Source: Erwinia sp. E602 (GTDB lineage: Bacteria; Pseudomonadota; Gammaproteobacteria; Enterobacterales; Enterobacteriaceae). From it: a DNA stretch of 64,000 bases. Below the pieces are notes generated by a model. The model was not told where the DNA came from, did not search any database, and saw nothing but the letters and a program-made list of their open reading frames with translations. Shown here in pieces: positions 47,117 to 56,586 of this stretch. Within the stretch, counting starts at the first letter, position 1, and each line of letters opens with the position of its first letter. The stretch lies in the NCBI RefSeq assembly GCF_018141005.1, contig NZ_CP046581.1:1-64000 (forward strand). The letters are read 5' to 3'. Position numbers and translations under genes: made by a program.

Positions 47117-50100
47117 TCAGTTCTGAATGATTTCAATCGTATGAGTTTTTCCATCGTCCATCAGCGGGATTCTGTCATCCGCCAGGGGGATGCCATCCAG
47201 AGTAACCTGATAGGTTACCTCGCCACGTGAAACAGTAATGTGATACTGACTGCTGCCATGCTGATAAGTCATGCTAAATGACGGCCAGCTGTCCGGCAAC
47301 AGAGAGTGAACGGTAAGGGAATTACCGTAACGTCTTATCCCCAACAGCTCTTCTGTCAGCAGACGGTACGCCCAGCCTGCGGACCCGGTATACCAGCTCC
47401 ACCCTGCCCGACCGGTATGCGGCGCGACGCTGTATACATCAGCACTCATGACATAGGGCTCCGCTTTATATCTTTCCACGCCCTTGGCATCCAGCGTGTG
47501 GTGTATCGGGTTGATCGCAGACCAGAGTTGCCACGCGCGCTCTGCATTCCCCATTCGGGCAAAGGCCATCACGGCCCAGATGGCTCCATGGGTATACTGC
47601 CCGCCGTTTTCCCGCACGCCCGGCAGATAACCCTGTATGTAACCGGGATTCGGTCCATGACCGTCAAATGGAGGGGAAAGCAGCTTAATTAGCCCGACAT
47701 CGGTATCGACCAGGTGCTTGTCCAGCGCCTGCATCGCCTTAACGGCGCGTTCAGGATCGGCCGCCCCGGAGAGAACGGACCAGCTTTGCGCGATGGCATC
47801 AATCCGGCAGTCCTGCGAGTCTTTGGATCCCAGAGGCGTGCCATCGTCAAAATAGCCACGCCGGAACCACTCGCCATCCCAGGCGGCGGCATTGAGATTT
47901 TTCTGCAGGCGCACCGCCTCCAGACGGCACAGCGACGCAACATGTTCATCCTGGCGCCGCTCAGCGAGCACCGCGAAACGCTGTAAAATGTCGTACAGGA
48001 AGAATCCGAGCCAGACACTCTCCCCTTTACCGTCGATGCCGACCCGGTTCATCCCGTCATTCCAGTCGCCCGCACCCATAAGCGGCAAACCATGCTGGCC
48101 AAACCGTAGCCCGTGCTTAATCGCCTTAACGCAGTGCAGCCAGAGCGTCTCTCTGGTGTGGCTGATGAGTGGCGTATCGTAAACGGACTCTTCGCCGGGC
48201 TGGAGCTGGCGCCCTTCCAGCCAGGGGATGCATTGCTCCAGTATCCCGGTATTCCCGGACGTTTCGACGTAGTGACAGACCGCGAGCGGCAGCCAGAGAT
48301 AATCATCAGAACAACGCGTACGTACGCCGTTGCCGTGCGGAGGATGCCACCAGTGCTGCACATCGCCCTCAATAAACTGCCTGGAGGCGCACAGCACAAT
48401 CTGGTCGCGCAGTCGTTCCGGTGCGCAGTGGCTCAGCGCCAGCGTATCCTGAAGCTGATCGCGAAAACCAAACGCGCCGCCGGACTGGTAATAACCACTG
48501 CGTGCCATCAGACGACAGGCCATCGTCTGATACAGCAGCCAGCCGTTAACCAGTAAGTTAACGGTGCTGTCCGGGGTGTTGACCACGATGGTATCCAGCA
48601 TGCGGTGCCAGTATCGGTGAACGGCGTTAAGCTCCTGGCGAGCGTTGTCCTCATCCAGATAGCGGGCGAGCACCGTCTGCGCCTGGGCAGGATTTTCCCC
48701 GCTGCCAAGTATAAAAATAAAGGTCTTCTGATCGCCATCAATCAGGGTAGTGACAGACTGGATTGCGCCGCACGGATCGAGACCGGCACCCACGTTACCT
48801 GACAGCCTGCGTAGCTTCATGGCGGCTGGGTTTTGCAGAGAGCCGTTGCGGCCAATAAACTCGCGGCGGTCGGCCGTAAAGGAACCATTTGGGTCGTTGA
48901 CGGCAAAAAATGCGGTGCGCCCTTCGCCGCTAGCGCCGTAAAAATTACTGGCCATCACGCTGCTACCACCCGGCACGCTTACCGCATGCGTCACAATGTG
49001 GGGGGCTGAACGCGTGCGCGATTCACCAAGCGTCCACTCCACGTATCCTGTGACCGATAGCTGCCGCGCACGGCCCGAATTATTACTGAGCGTCAGGATC
49101 GCCAGCTTAAGCGGGGCATGTTCGGCGACCAGTACCGTCAGCTCACTGTCTATCCCGCTCTCGCGGTGGGCGAATACGCTGTAGCCAAAGCCATGGCGGG
49201 TCAGATAATCGCCGCGCCCGCGCACGGGTAACGCAGTGGGCGACCAGCACTCGCCGCTTTCTTCATCACGAATATAAAAAGCTTCACCGCTGCGGTCGCT
49301 TACCGGATCGTTTTCCCAGGGCGTCAGGCGGTATTCATGAGCGTTCTCGCACCAGCTGTAGGCCTGTCCTGCTTCAGATATCACGCTTCCAAAACAGTCG
49401 TTTGCCAGCACATTGGACCAGGGAGCAGGCGTCGGCTGGTTTTCCTTCAGGAGAATCTGATACTCCCGACCATCTTCAGAAAACCCGCCATGACCGTTGA
49501 AATGTCGCAGCCTGTCGGTATCTGGCGTCCAGTCCGTGTGCTGATTACTCCCTGCCGCGCTGCCCGGCACAAAAGGCCTGAGCGTTTTTTTCGACAAGTG
49601 GATCCGCTGGTTAAGCTGTTCGTTAAGACCACCGGCACGATCGTCGAGATACAGACAGGCCACACTCATTAACAATTGCTTATCATCGGCAGACAGGTGC
49701 TCGCCGTTACGTACAAAAATCCCGCCCGATTTATCCAGCATGCTGGCTTCTGAACCGGCATAGATTAGATCCATAATCTGCGTCTGCAACACCTGCTGGT
49801 AGCCGCCGGGGCTGTTATTGAGGATAACAAGGTCCACCTCCAGCCCTTTCAGCCGCCAGTAGCGATGCGCCTGAATTAACGTGGTGACGGAGGCCATACT
49901 CTCCTCGCTGGCGGCGCTGAGCAGCACAATCGGCAGATCGCCTGAAATAGCCCAGCCCCACAGCGCGGACTGACCGCGCCTGTTCCGGCTGATGACCTCG
50001 CCGCCGGCGCGTAATTCCGGGCCGGGATAGAGCACCGCGCTGGCGAGACGGTTAAACAGCGTGGCGTCATCTTCGCTGGCGTTCATCTGCCGTAACACCA

Positions 50101-53100
50101 CCAGACTGTGCGACCAGGCCAGCTCAAAGACGCGCTCGGCAATCGGGTAATCGCGGTATTTTTCCAGCAACGCCAGGCTGTGCTGACGACTCTCGCTGAT
50201 GCCATAAATGATATCAATCGTTACCGGCACTCCCGGCAGGAGCGTCACGGCGTGGCGTATTGCCAGGATGGGATCCAGCACCGCGCCCGACGTATTGCTG
50301 AGCGGCCCGTTTTCATGGGCAGCCGCGGCATCAGCAGGACTTCTGCCCCTGCCGATAAACTTAGCCCGATCGGTTTCAAACGAGGCGCCTGCGCCGTCAT
50401 CGCCATGCACGACCATCATGTGAAACAGGTACGGACTCGGTTCATCCGGCGAACGCGGACGTCGGTGGCACAGAATAGCGTCCCGTCCCGGGTCAATCTC
50501 AGTTTCAATGAATAAATTGCTGAACGCCGGGTGTGCCAGATCGCTGGCCTCTGGGGCCATCACCACTTCGGCGTACGTCGTCAGTTCAAGCGTTCGCGGC
50601 AGACGCCCGCGGTGTACAAGGGTGACCCGTCGCAGCTCTATATCATCTTCCGGAGAGACCACAACCTGCGTTCTGATGCTCAGAGTGCCGAAGGTGCGCC
50701 TGAATTCCGCGCACGCGTCGGTGAATATCATCTCATCGTTGCCGTCAGCGTGTCCGCCCACGGGGTGCCAGGTGTTGCTCCAGACCTCATCCGTAAGCGG
50801 GTCGCGGATATAGCAGAACGATCCCCAGCAATCACGGGTCGTGTCGCTGCGCCAGCGGGTAAGGGAAATCGAGTTCCAGCGGCTGTATCCGCCGCCGCCC
50901 GGCGTCATCATCAGGTGGTAGTGTCCGTTGGATAGCAGCTGTACCTCAGGCGTCGGGCTGTCCGCACGGGTGAAGACTCGCGGCTCATAGCGCACCGGTT
51001 TCACCCTCCCCTCGTGGGATTCAAAATGACGGCGGGGACTGTAGAGATCGACCACATCCGGTACGCGCTCCTGGAGCAGCAGGTTTGCCGACATAAAGGC
51101 AGGGCTCGCCATAAATCGAGCGGTCATCGGAGCGTCCAGCAGAAGATGCGCCAGCGCCTGAAATCCCATGCCCTGATGATGTGCCATCCACGATTGCACC
51201 ACGGCGTACAGTTGCCCGGTAGCAAGCCGTGATGGCGTATAGTCCAGCGCTTCATAAAACCCATATTCGCCGCGCGCACCGCTCTGCTCCAGCCTGAGCA
51301 AGTTTTCGCAGGCCTTCTGCGGAGAAACCAGCAGCGCCAGCAGCGTAGCGTACGGCGCGACGACCATATCGTCGGCAAGCCCCCGACGCAGACCCAGGCC
51401 GGGTACGCCAAATGCCTGATACTGATAATTGTGTTGAACATCAAAGGCATGATAGCCGGACTCAGATACGCCCCACGGCACGCCGCGCTCCTTGCCCCAG
51501 TGGATCTGGCGCATCACCGCGGATTTGCTCATCTTATCAAGCAGACTGCCGTGCCAGGTCGGCATCACCAGATTCGGCATCAGATATTCGAACATCGAGC
51601 CGCTCCAGGACATCAGGGCGGTTTCATTATCGATGGTGGTGAACAGCCTTCCGAGCGCGTACCAGCTTTTCATCGGTAGCTGATTCGTTGCGATGGCGAC
51701 AAAGCTGGTCAGACGGATTTCAGAGGGCAGAAGGTCATAGTGGCTTTTGTCGGCCGTATTCGTGTCACGGTTAAATCCGACGCTGAGCAGGCTGGTCGCT
51801 TCGCTGTAAAGAAACGCAAAATCCATACGCGCATGGTCGCTCAGCCGCTGTTCAAGCTCGCCGATCATATCCAGCCGCAGGCGGGCGTAGGTAATAACCG
51901 ATGCCGGAGGCGTCCCTTCACCTGCGCAGGTCGCGCCCGCCAGCCAGCTCAGCGTCGGCAGCGTCTCGCCGCAGTATGCCGGGGGTAACCAGCCGAGCAG
52001 ATGCGACCATTCATGGCAAAGTTCGACCAGCTGTTGCTCCAGACGCTCCGTCCAGCGCACCACAAGGTGACCCTCCTGCCGACACGCGCCGGTGAGATGG
52101 TTGCACTGTGCGCGCATATTTTTAAGCGCGTCATACAGTCGCCCCAGAGGCAGCGCCGCCGCACTGGCGCACTGACTGCGCAGCAGTTTCAGCGCACCCG
52201 GCGCACCCGGCCCCCAGTGTTTTTCCAGAAGGGAAAGCGTATCGTCCAGGCCGGCTAATATCCTTTCGCCGTTCAAAACCGGCTGATTACGCATGCCTGA
52301 CACCCCTTCACGCAGCGTCAGCAGATGTCCGGCCATGTTGCCGCTGTCAACGCTTGAGACGTAGCGCGGGCTGAGCGGCGCAAGCGTACGGGTGTCATAC
52401 CAGTTATATAAATGACCGCGGAAGTGTTCCATCTTATCCAGCGTGTCCAGGGTCAGCATGATGCGCTGCAGCACGCCGCCGCCGTGCAGATAGCCAAAGT
52501 CCCAGGCCGTCAGGTTAGCCAGCAGAGAGAGGCCAATGTTGGTGGGTGACGTACGATGCGCGACCGCAGGCTGGGGGATTTCCTGATAATTGTCAGGGGG
52601 GAGCCAGTTCTCTTTCGCCGTGGCAAACGTTTCAAAGAAGGCCCATATTTCCCGACTTGTCTGCCGCAGCAGCTGTTTCTGTTGCTGATTCGGCAAACAG
52701 GCCTTACGCACAGCCGGCTGGCTCAGCCAGCTCATCAGAAGGGGTGTCAGGCACCACGTGACGCTGATGGCTATCGCGATGGTCAGCAGCAGCGGTGCAA
52801 AAACAGACGTCAGAGCCGTAAGCGCCAGACCGCAGGCGACGTTCAACCACATAGCCCGACAGAAGCCCAATGCAGAGACGTTGTTCTGGCCGTTATCCGG
52901 GCTATGGCTTACCCACTGGGTGAGATTGCGCTGGCTTACGCCAAGACGCCAGAGCGTAACGCCGATCGCATATAACGAGTAACCGGCTTCGTGCGGCGTT
53001 ATCACCACGGTCAGCCCGATACGGGAAACGCGCTTCAGTGCTCCGGCTGCGACCAGCATCAGATGCTGCCTGAAGGGACGGCGAAGCGGTTTATGCAAGA

Positions 53101-55699
53101 GATCCCAGACGATGCTTAACGCCGCAGGCAGCAGCAGTATCACCATCAGCACGCCAAGCCAGTACTGCGGATTGGGGATCCACAGCAGCGTGCTAAACAG
53201 CAACAGCAGGAAGGAAGGCGCCACCAGGCTGCGTCGCAGATTATCAAATAATTTCCAGCGGGAAAGCGCGGAGAGCGGATTTTTATCCCGGGTTCCGTCT
53301 GCTTTTCTCACCCGGAGCCTGAGCCAGTTGAGTAATTGCCAGTCCCCGCGGATCCAGCGCGTACGGCGCGCGACGTCGGAGAGATAATCATTCGGATACT
53401 GTTCGTAGAGTAAGACTTCGCTCAACAGGCCGGAGCGAGCGTAGCAACCCTCCAGCAGATCGTGGCTGAGAACGAGATTTTCCGGGCAGGCGTTGGCGGT
53501 GGACTGGACAAAAATATCCACATCATAAATACCTTTGCCAACGAACGATCCCTCGCCGAAGAGGTCCTGATAGATATCGGAAGACATCATCGAGTAGGGA
53601 TTATTACCCGGCACACTGCTGCGCAGGGCGGCGTAGCGTCCTTGCCCGTTGCGGGGCATCTCCTCCGCCAGGCCGGGCTGTAAAATCCCGTACCCTTTAA
53701 TGACTCTCTGGCGCGTCGGATCGTATTCTGGCTTGTTCAGCGGGTGCGCCATCGTGGCCACCAGTTTATGCGCGGTATCGCGTGGCAGGAGCGTATCGCT
53801 GTCCAGCGTGATCACGTATTTAATCTGTCCGGGTAACATGTGCGGGGGCAAGCCTGCAGCGCTTGAAAACTGTGCTCCCGGCTGGCGTAACCAGCTGTTC
53901 AGCAGCGCCAGCTTGCCCCGCTTGCGTTCATACCCCATCCATATCCCCTGTGTATCGTTCCATTCGGGCTGGCGGTGCAGTAAATAAAAGCGAGGCCGGC
54001 TGCCGGGATAGCGCCGGTTAAGCTTTTGCGTCTCTGCTAATGCCTGGCTTAACAGGGCACTGGTTTCCCGGCTATTTTCGGTTAATGAATCAGCAAAATC
54101 GGTGAGAAGCGCGAAGCAGAGATGATCATCCTGATTACCGAGGCAGCACACTTCGAGACGAGTGAGAAGCTTGCTGAGGCCTTCATGGCTTGTCAGCATG
54201 CAGGGGATCGCCACCATGGTGGCATACTCAACAGGAATGCCGTCTGAAAAGTCCATCCGCGGCAGAGGGCTGGGGATGCGAAAACGCGTGGTTGCTTCGC
54301 TCAGCATATCGCTCACCAGCTGGCTGACAGCAACAATAAGAGGAAACGCCAGCGGTATCAGCAGCCAGGAGATCGCATGCTGCGCCGTCTCATACAATAC
54401 GGCGGCCGTAACGGCGGTGGTTAAAAGGCTTATGCTGCCGAGCCATGACAGTAGGGGAAATTTATTAAAACTCTGTCGCAGCCGTTTGATACCCGACCTC
54501 TCAGCCGACAGTAATTCTTCGAGCTGCGCGCGCCCCTCTCCCAGCAGAAAATAACCAATATGTCGGTGCGCAGTGTCTGCGGCCATTTCACCAGACAGTG
54601 ACAGCACGCGGTTTGCGACTTCCGGTTCACTGAAGCGACTCTCTCTGGCCAGCGTCTCGATCACGTGGCGATAATGGTCCCGGGTATCGAAGTGCATGCG
54701 CGGGTAGATAGCCGCAGGATCACGTCGCAACGTCTGCTCCACTACGCTGATGCTCTCGGCGAACTCCGCCCAGTTTGTTTCACTCAGCAAGCGCAAACCG
54801 GCAATGCTGTTGCTGACGGAGAGCTGGCTGGCAGCAAGCTGCTGATTGAAACGGTGAATGAGCGCCTCAGTCGTCACTCCCTGCTCTGCAAGACGCTGTT
54901 CAACCCAGCTGAGAGGAAGCGCCAGCGCGTTGCCATGTCCCTGCAGGCGGCGAAACAGCTCTGCGACAAAAGCGCTACTCAGCGGAGGGTGAGAACGTGC
55001 CATATCGGCGATAACCATGATTACGTCGGCGGGAGCATGCTCAGCACATTCAAAAATTTGCGTTACCCATGTATCCGCAAGGTTGCGTTCCTGCTGTGCC
55101 TCAGCCACTTCGCAACTCACCCGCCGCAGGTTTTCAATCAGCGCCAGACGCAGCATCCCCGGCAACGCCCAGACTTCCCCCAACGTCAGCGGCGTCAGCT
55201 GTTGATAGGCGGTGAGATAGCTGGTCAGACTGACGGTATCCCAGCGCCCGTCGCCATGAGCGATGGCCTCTGAGGCGATATCATAAATCCGGGGGCATTG
55301 ATGCGGGGAGGCCAGTGCAGGAAGCCCTTTACCGAAGCTTTTCGGCAGGTGCTGGCGAACCATGCGGATCTGCTCTTCGATCAGGTAGTAGTTGTCCAGC
55401 AACCACTCGCCTGCGGGCATGATACTGGTTTTTTTACCGGCGTTGAGTGCGTAGCAGCTTTGTGTAATCACCGCCTCATTGTCACTGAGTCGTTTAAGCA
55501 GGTAATAGGGTAGTTTATCCGGGGACAACTTATGCGTGCGGGCCAACTTTTGCCCGAAACGCTCCAGCTGTGGCGTCGAAAACAGCTCCGATCGTAAGTC
55601 GTTCTCACCGCCCGTATCGTTTGCCGGGAAAGGAACGCGTTCGCTGTCTTCGGGCAGAATACGGGCGCGCTTAAACCACGCCATAAGTCTCGTTTTCAT
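47117..55699 (-). CDS. Cyclic beta-1,2-glucan synthase-like protein (NdvB/ChvB type)
   Basis: A 2860-residue inner-membrane protein, the size of rhizobial NdvB/ChvB. It carries:
- membrane helices near 415-470;
- a GT84 glycosyltransferase with the DSD motif at 633-635 and an RRTRWIRGDWQ (QxxRW-like) motif near 780;
- further helices near 815-1000;
- a glycoamylase-type domain (about 1280-1500, with SGYHAFDVQHNYQYQAFG);
- two beta-sandwich GH94 carbohydrate domains;
- a C-terminal GH94 phosphorylase domain with the catalytic Asp in GAGDWNDGMNRVG near 2545.
In relatives these parts prime, elongate, cyclise and size the glucan. The frame is unbroken. Cyclic glucans act in osmoadaptation and host interaction; that role here is inferred. 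Confidence 0.93.
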   Translation of the reverse strand: MKTRLMAWFKRARILPEDSERVPFPANDTGGENDLRSELFSTPQLERFGQKLARTHKLSPDKLPYYLLKRLSDNEAVITQSCYALNAGKKTSIMPAGEWLLDNYYLIEEQIRMVRQHLPKSFGKGLPALASPHQCPRIYDIASEAIAHGDGRWDTVSLTSYLTAYQQLTPLTLGEVWALPGMLRLALIENLRRVSCEVAEAQQERNLADTWVTQIFECAEHAPADVIMVIADMARSHPPLSSAFVAELFRRLQGHGNALALPLSWVEQRLAEQGVTTEALIHRFNQQLAASQLSVSNSIAGLRLLSETNWAEFAESISVVEQTLRRDPAAIYPRMHFDTRDHYRHVIETLARESRFSEPEVANRVLSLSGEMAADTAHRHIGYFLLGEGRAQLEELLSAERSGIKRLRQSFNKFPLLSWLGSISLLTTAVTAAVLYETAQHAISWLLIPLAFPLIVAVSQLVSDMLSEATTRFRIPSPLPRMDFSDGIPVEYATMVAIPCMLTSHEGLSKLLTRLEVCCLGNQDDHLCFALLTDFADSLTENSRETSALLSQALAETQKLNRRYPGSRPRFYLLHRQPEWNDTQGIWMGYERKRGKLALLNSWLRQPGAQFSSAAGLPPHMLPGQIKYVITLDSDTLLPRDTAHKLVATMAHPLNKPEYDPTRQRVIKGYGILQPGLAEEMPRNGQGRYAALRSSVPGNNPYSMMSSDIYQDLFGEGSFVGKGIYDVDIFVQSTANACPENLVLSHDLLEGCYARSGLLSEVLLYEQYPNDYLSDVARRTRWIRGDWQLLNWLRLRVRKADGTRDKNPLSALSRWKLFDNLRRSLVAPSFLLLLFSTLLWIPNPQYWLGVLMVILLLPAALSIVWDLLHKPLRRPFRQHLMLVAAGALKRVSRIGLTVVITPHEAGYSLYAIGVTLWRLGVSQRNLTQWVSHSPDNGQNNVSALGFCRAMWLNVACGLALTALTSVFAPLLLTIAIAISVTWCLTPLLMSWLSQPAVRKACLPNQQQKQLLRQTSREIWAFFETFATAKENWLPPDNYQEIPQPAVAHRTSPTNIGLSLLANLTAWDFGYLHGGGVLQRIMLTLDTLDKMEHFRGHLYNWYDTRTLAPLSPRYVSSVDSGNMAGHLLTLREGVSGMRNQPVLNGERILAGLDDTLSLLEKHWGPGAPGALKLLRSQCASAAALPLGRLYDALKNMRAQCNHLTGACRQEGHLVVRWTERLEQQLVELCHEWSHLLGWLPPAYCGETLPTLSWLAGATCAGEGTPPASVITYARLRLDMIGELEQRLSDHARMDFAFLYSEATSLLSVGFNRDTNTADKSHYDLLPSEIRLTSFVAIATNQLPMKSWYALGRLFTTIDNETALMSWSGSMFEYLMPNLVMPTWHGSLLDKMSKSAVMRQIHWGKERGVPWGVSESGYHAFDVQHNYQYQAFGVPGLGLRRGLADDMVVAPYATLLALLVSPQKACENLLRLEQSGARGEYGFYEALDYTPSRLATGQLYAVVQSWMAHHQGMGFQALAHLLLDAPMTARFMASPAFMSANLLLQERVPDVVDLYSPRRHFESHEGRVKPVRYEPRVFTRADSPTPEVQLLSNGHYHLMMTPGGGGYSRWNSISLTRWRSDTTRDCWGSFCYIRDPLTDEVWSNTWHPVGGHADGNDEMIFTDACAEFRRTFGTLSIRTQVVVSPEDDIELRRVTLVHRGRLPRTLELTTYAEVVMAPEASDLAHPAFSNLFIETEIDPGRDAILCHRRPRSPDEPSPYLFHMMVVHGDDGAGASFETDRAKFIGRGRSPADAAAAHENGPLSNTSGAVLDPILAIRHAVTLLPGVPVTIDIIYGISESRQHSLALLEKYRDYPIAERVFELAWSHSLVVLRQMNASEDDATLFNRLASAVLYPGPELRAGGEVISRNRRGQSALWGWAISGDLPIVLLSAASEESMASVTTLIQAHRYWRLKGLEVDLVILNNSPGGYQQVLQTQIMDLIYAGSEASMLDKSGGIFVRNGEHLSADDKQLLMSVACLYLDDRAGGLNEQLNQRIHLSKKTLRPFVPGSAAGSNQHTDWTPDTDRLRHFNGHGGFSEDGREYQILLKENQPTPAPWSNVLANDCFGSVISEAGQAYSWCENAHEYRLTPWENDPVSDRSGEAFYIRDEESGECWSPTALPVRGRGDYLTRHGFGYSVFAHRESGIDSELTVLVAEHAPLKLAILTLSNNSGRARQLSVTGYVEWTLGESRTRSAPHIVTHAVSVPGGSSVMASNFYGASGEGRTAFFAVNDPNGSFTADRREFIGRNGSLQNPAAMKLRRLSGNVGAGLDPCGAIQSVTTLIDGDQKTFIFILGSGENPAQAQTVLARYLDEDNARQELNAVHRYWHRMLDTIVVNTPDSTVNLLVNGWLLYQTMACRLMARSGYYQSGGAFGFRDQLQDTLALSHCAPERLRDQIVLCASRQFIEGDVQHWWHPPHGNGVRTRCSDDYLWLPLAVCHYVETSGNTGILEQCIPWLEGRQLQPGEESVYDTPLISHTRETLWLHCVKAIKHGLRFGQHGLPLMGAGDWNDGMNRVGIDGKGESVWLGFFLYDILQRFAVLAERRQDEHVASLCRLEAVRLQKNLNAAAWDGEWFRRGYFDDGTPLGSKDSQDCRIDAIAQSWSVLSGAADPERAVKAMQALDKHLVDTDVGLIKLLSPPFDGHGPNPGYIQGYLPGVRENGGQYTHGAIWAVMAFARMGNAERAWQLWSAINPIHHTLDAKGVERYKAEPYVMSADVYSVAPHTGRAGWSWYTGSAGWAYRLLTEELLGIRRYGNSLTVHSLLPDSWPSFSMTYQHGSSQYHITVSRGEVTYQVTLDGIPLADDRIPLMDDGKTHTIEIIQN

Positions 55700-55831
55700 A
55701 GGGTTGCTCTGATTCGACGTTAACGTGCAGGAGCAGTTGCGAAATCAGTTCAGAAATGTTCTCTCAGGATGGGCGTAAGGCATCAGGGACTGAACAGCTG
55801 CTGGAATTATGTTCAGTATAGAACATTGGTT
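55700..55831. other. Upstream region of the glucan synthase gene
   Basis: About 130 bases. ATTATGTTCAGTATAGAAC contains a -10-like TATAGA. No confident promoter can be called. Confidence 0.3.
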
Positions 55832-55920
55832 AAGAAGCCAGTACGGCGATGTACCGAGACGTCCAGCGCGGAGACCGTTTCGTCACAAATTACCAGCCGC
55901 GTGCAGACGATCGGCCCCGC
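55832..55920 (-). pseudogene. Relic of an oligopeptide-type ABC transporter ATPase
   Basis: Translated on the minus strand, the fragment reads RLVICDETVSALDVSVHRRT. This is the Walker B/D-loop region of Opp/Dpp-type ATPases, whose usual form is LLICDEAVSALDVS. Sequence on both sides does not continue the protein convincingly. It therefore looks like a short remnant left by deletion, next to the repeat-bounded segment. Confidence 0.7.
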
Positions 55921-55981
55921 GTAATACTGACGCGCTACTAGTTACAACATTCTAATCTCGTGATTAAACCCATGCGAAACT

Positions 55982-56059
55982 CTCACCCTCTGAAGTTAAC
56001 CTTCACTTACAACGTACCGTTCAGCTTAAAACAAGCTTAAGCAGTTCTTGATGCCTGTT
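55982..56059 (+). repeat. 78-bp direct repeat, left copy
   Basis: Begins CTCACCCTCTGAAGTTAACC and ends GATGCCTGTT. It aligns to 58267-58343 with about nine substitutions and one gap. Together the two copies bracket the orphan small gene and the FtsK-like gene. Confidence 0.85.
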
Positions 56060-56134
56060 TAAGCCGGTACTGAACAAAGGGAAAATAATTGCTTGCACAG
56101 GATTTTTTTAGCATCGCCATAAAAAATATTTACC

Positions 56135-56383
56135 CTACTTATTATCGACTAATATTTTACAAAGAGAGCGAAGAGCTTCTTCCTGTTCAACTATATTTTC
56201 TGGTTTATAGTATCTGTTGATAAGTCCCTTGTCCTGCTGGCAATCATAAACATTGATATCCAGCCATCCTTGTGACCAGAAATCCAAAGCCCCTATAAGA
56301 TTATTTCCTGAGAATTCATCGCGCTCTAAAGAACCAAAGTCTCCATTAGGGTATGAGCTGTAAGTTAAAATATAGCTTCCCAA
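56135..56383 (-). CDS. Orphan small AT-rich gene, possibly truncated at its start
   Basis: An 82-residue acidic protein (GSYILTYSSYPNGDFGSLER, then DALDFWSQGWLDINVYDCQQ-like core and a helical end EEALRSLCKILVDNK). The only start in frame is TTG, with no ribosome binding site. The frame also stays open and protein-like for 16 more codons upstream (KYDIVPKLGSY), back to a TGA, without any ATG or GTG. It therefore probably lost its 5' end. Size, composition and low GC resemble orphan immunity genes of toxin loci, but I recognise no family. Confidence 0.5.
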   Translation of the reverse strand: MGSYILTYSSYPNGDFGSLERDEFSGNNLIGALDFWSQGWLDINVYDCQQDKGLINRYYKPENIVEQEEALRSLCKILVDNK

Positions 56384-56586
56384 CTTTGGTACAATGTCAT
56401 ATTTAAAGGAGATATGTTCATTTCAACCAACCCCCTATTTCGTATCTACAGTATTAATATCCTGTGTTTCAGGAAAAATGGTGGCACCTTGTCTATTTAG
56501 AGGCATTTTTGAGCACTTCTCGACTCCGGCCGCAACATTTTGTACCACCCCACATTCTCTCCCTGAATGAAGCTAAAAGATCCTGC
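56384..56586. other. AT-rich spacer before the FtsK-like gene end
   Basis: About 200 bases of low-GC sequence. A strong plus-strand AAAGGAGATATG near 56404 has no reading frame behind it (a stop follows within a few codons). It may be a relic ribosome binding site. Confidence 0.35.
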
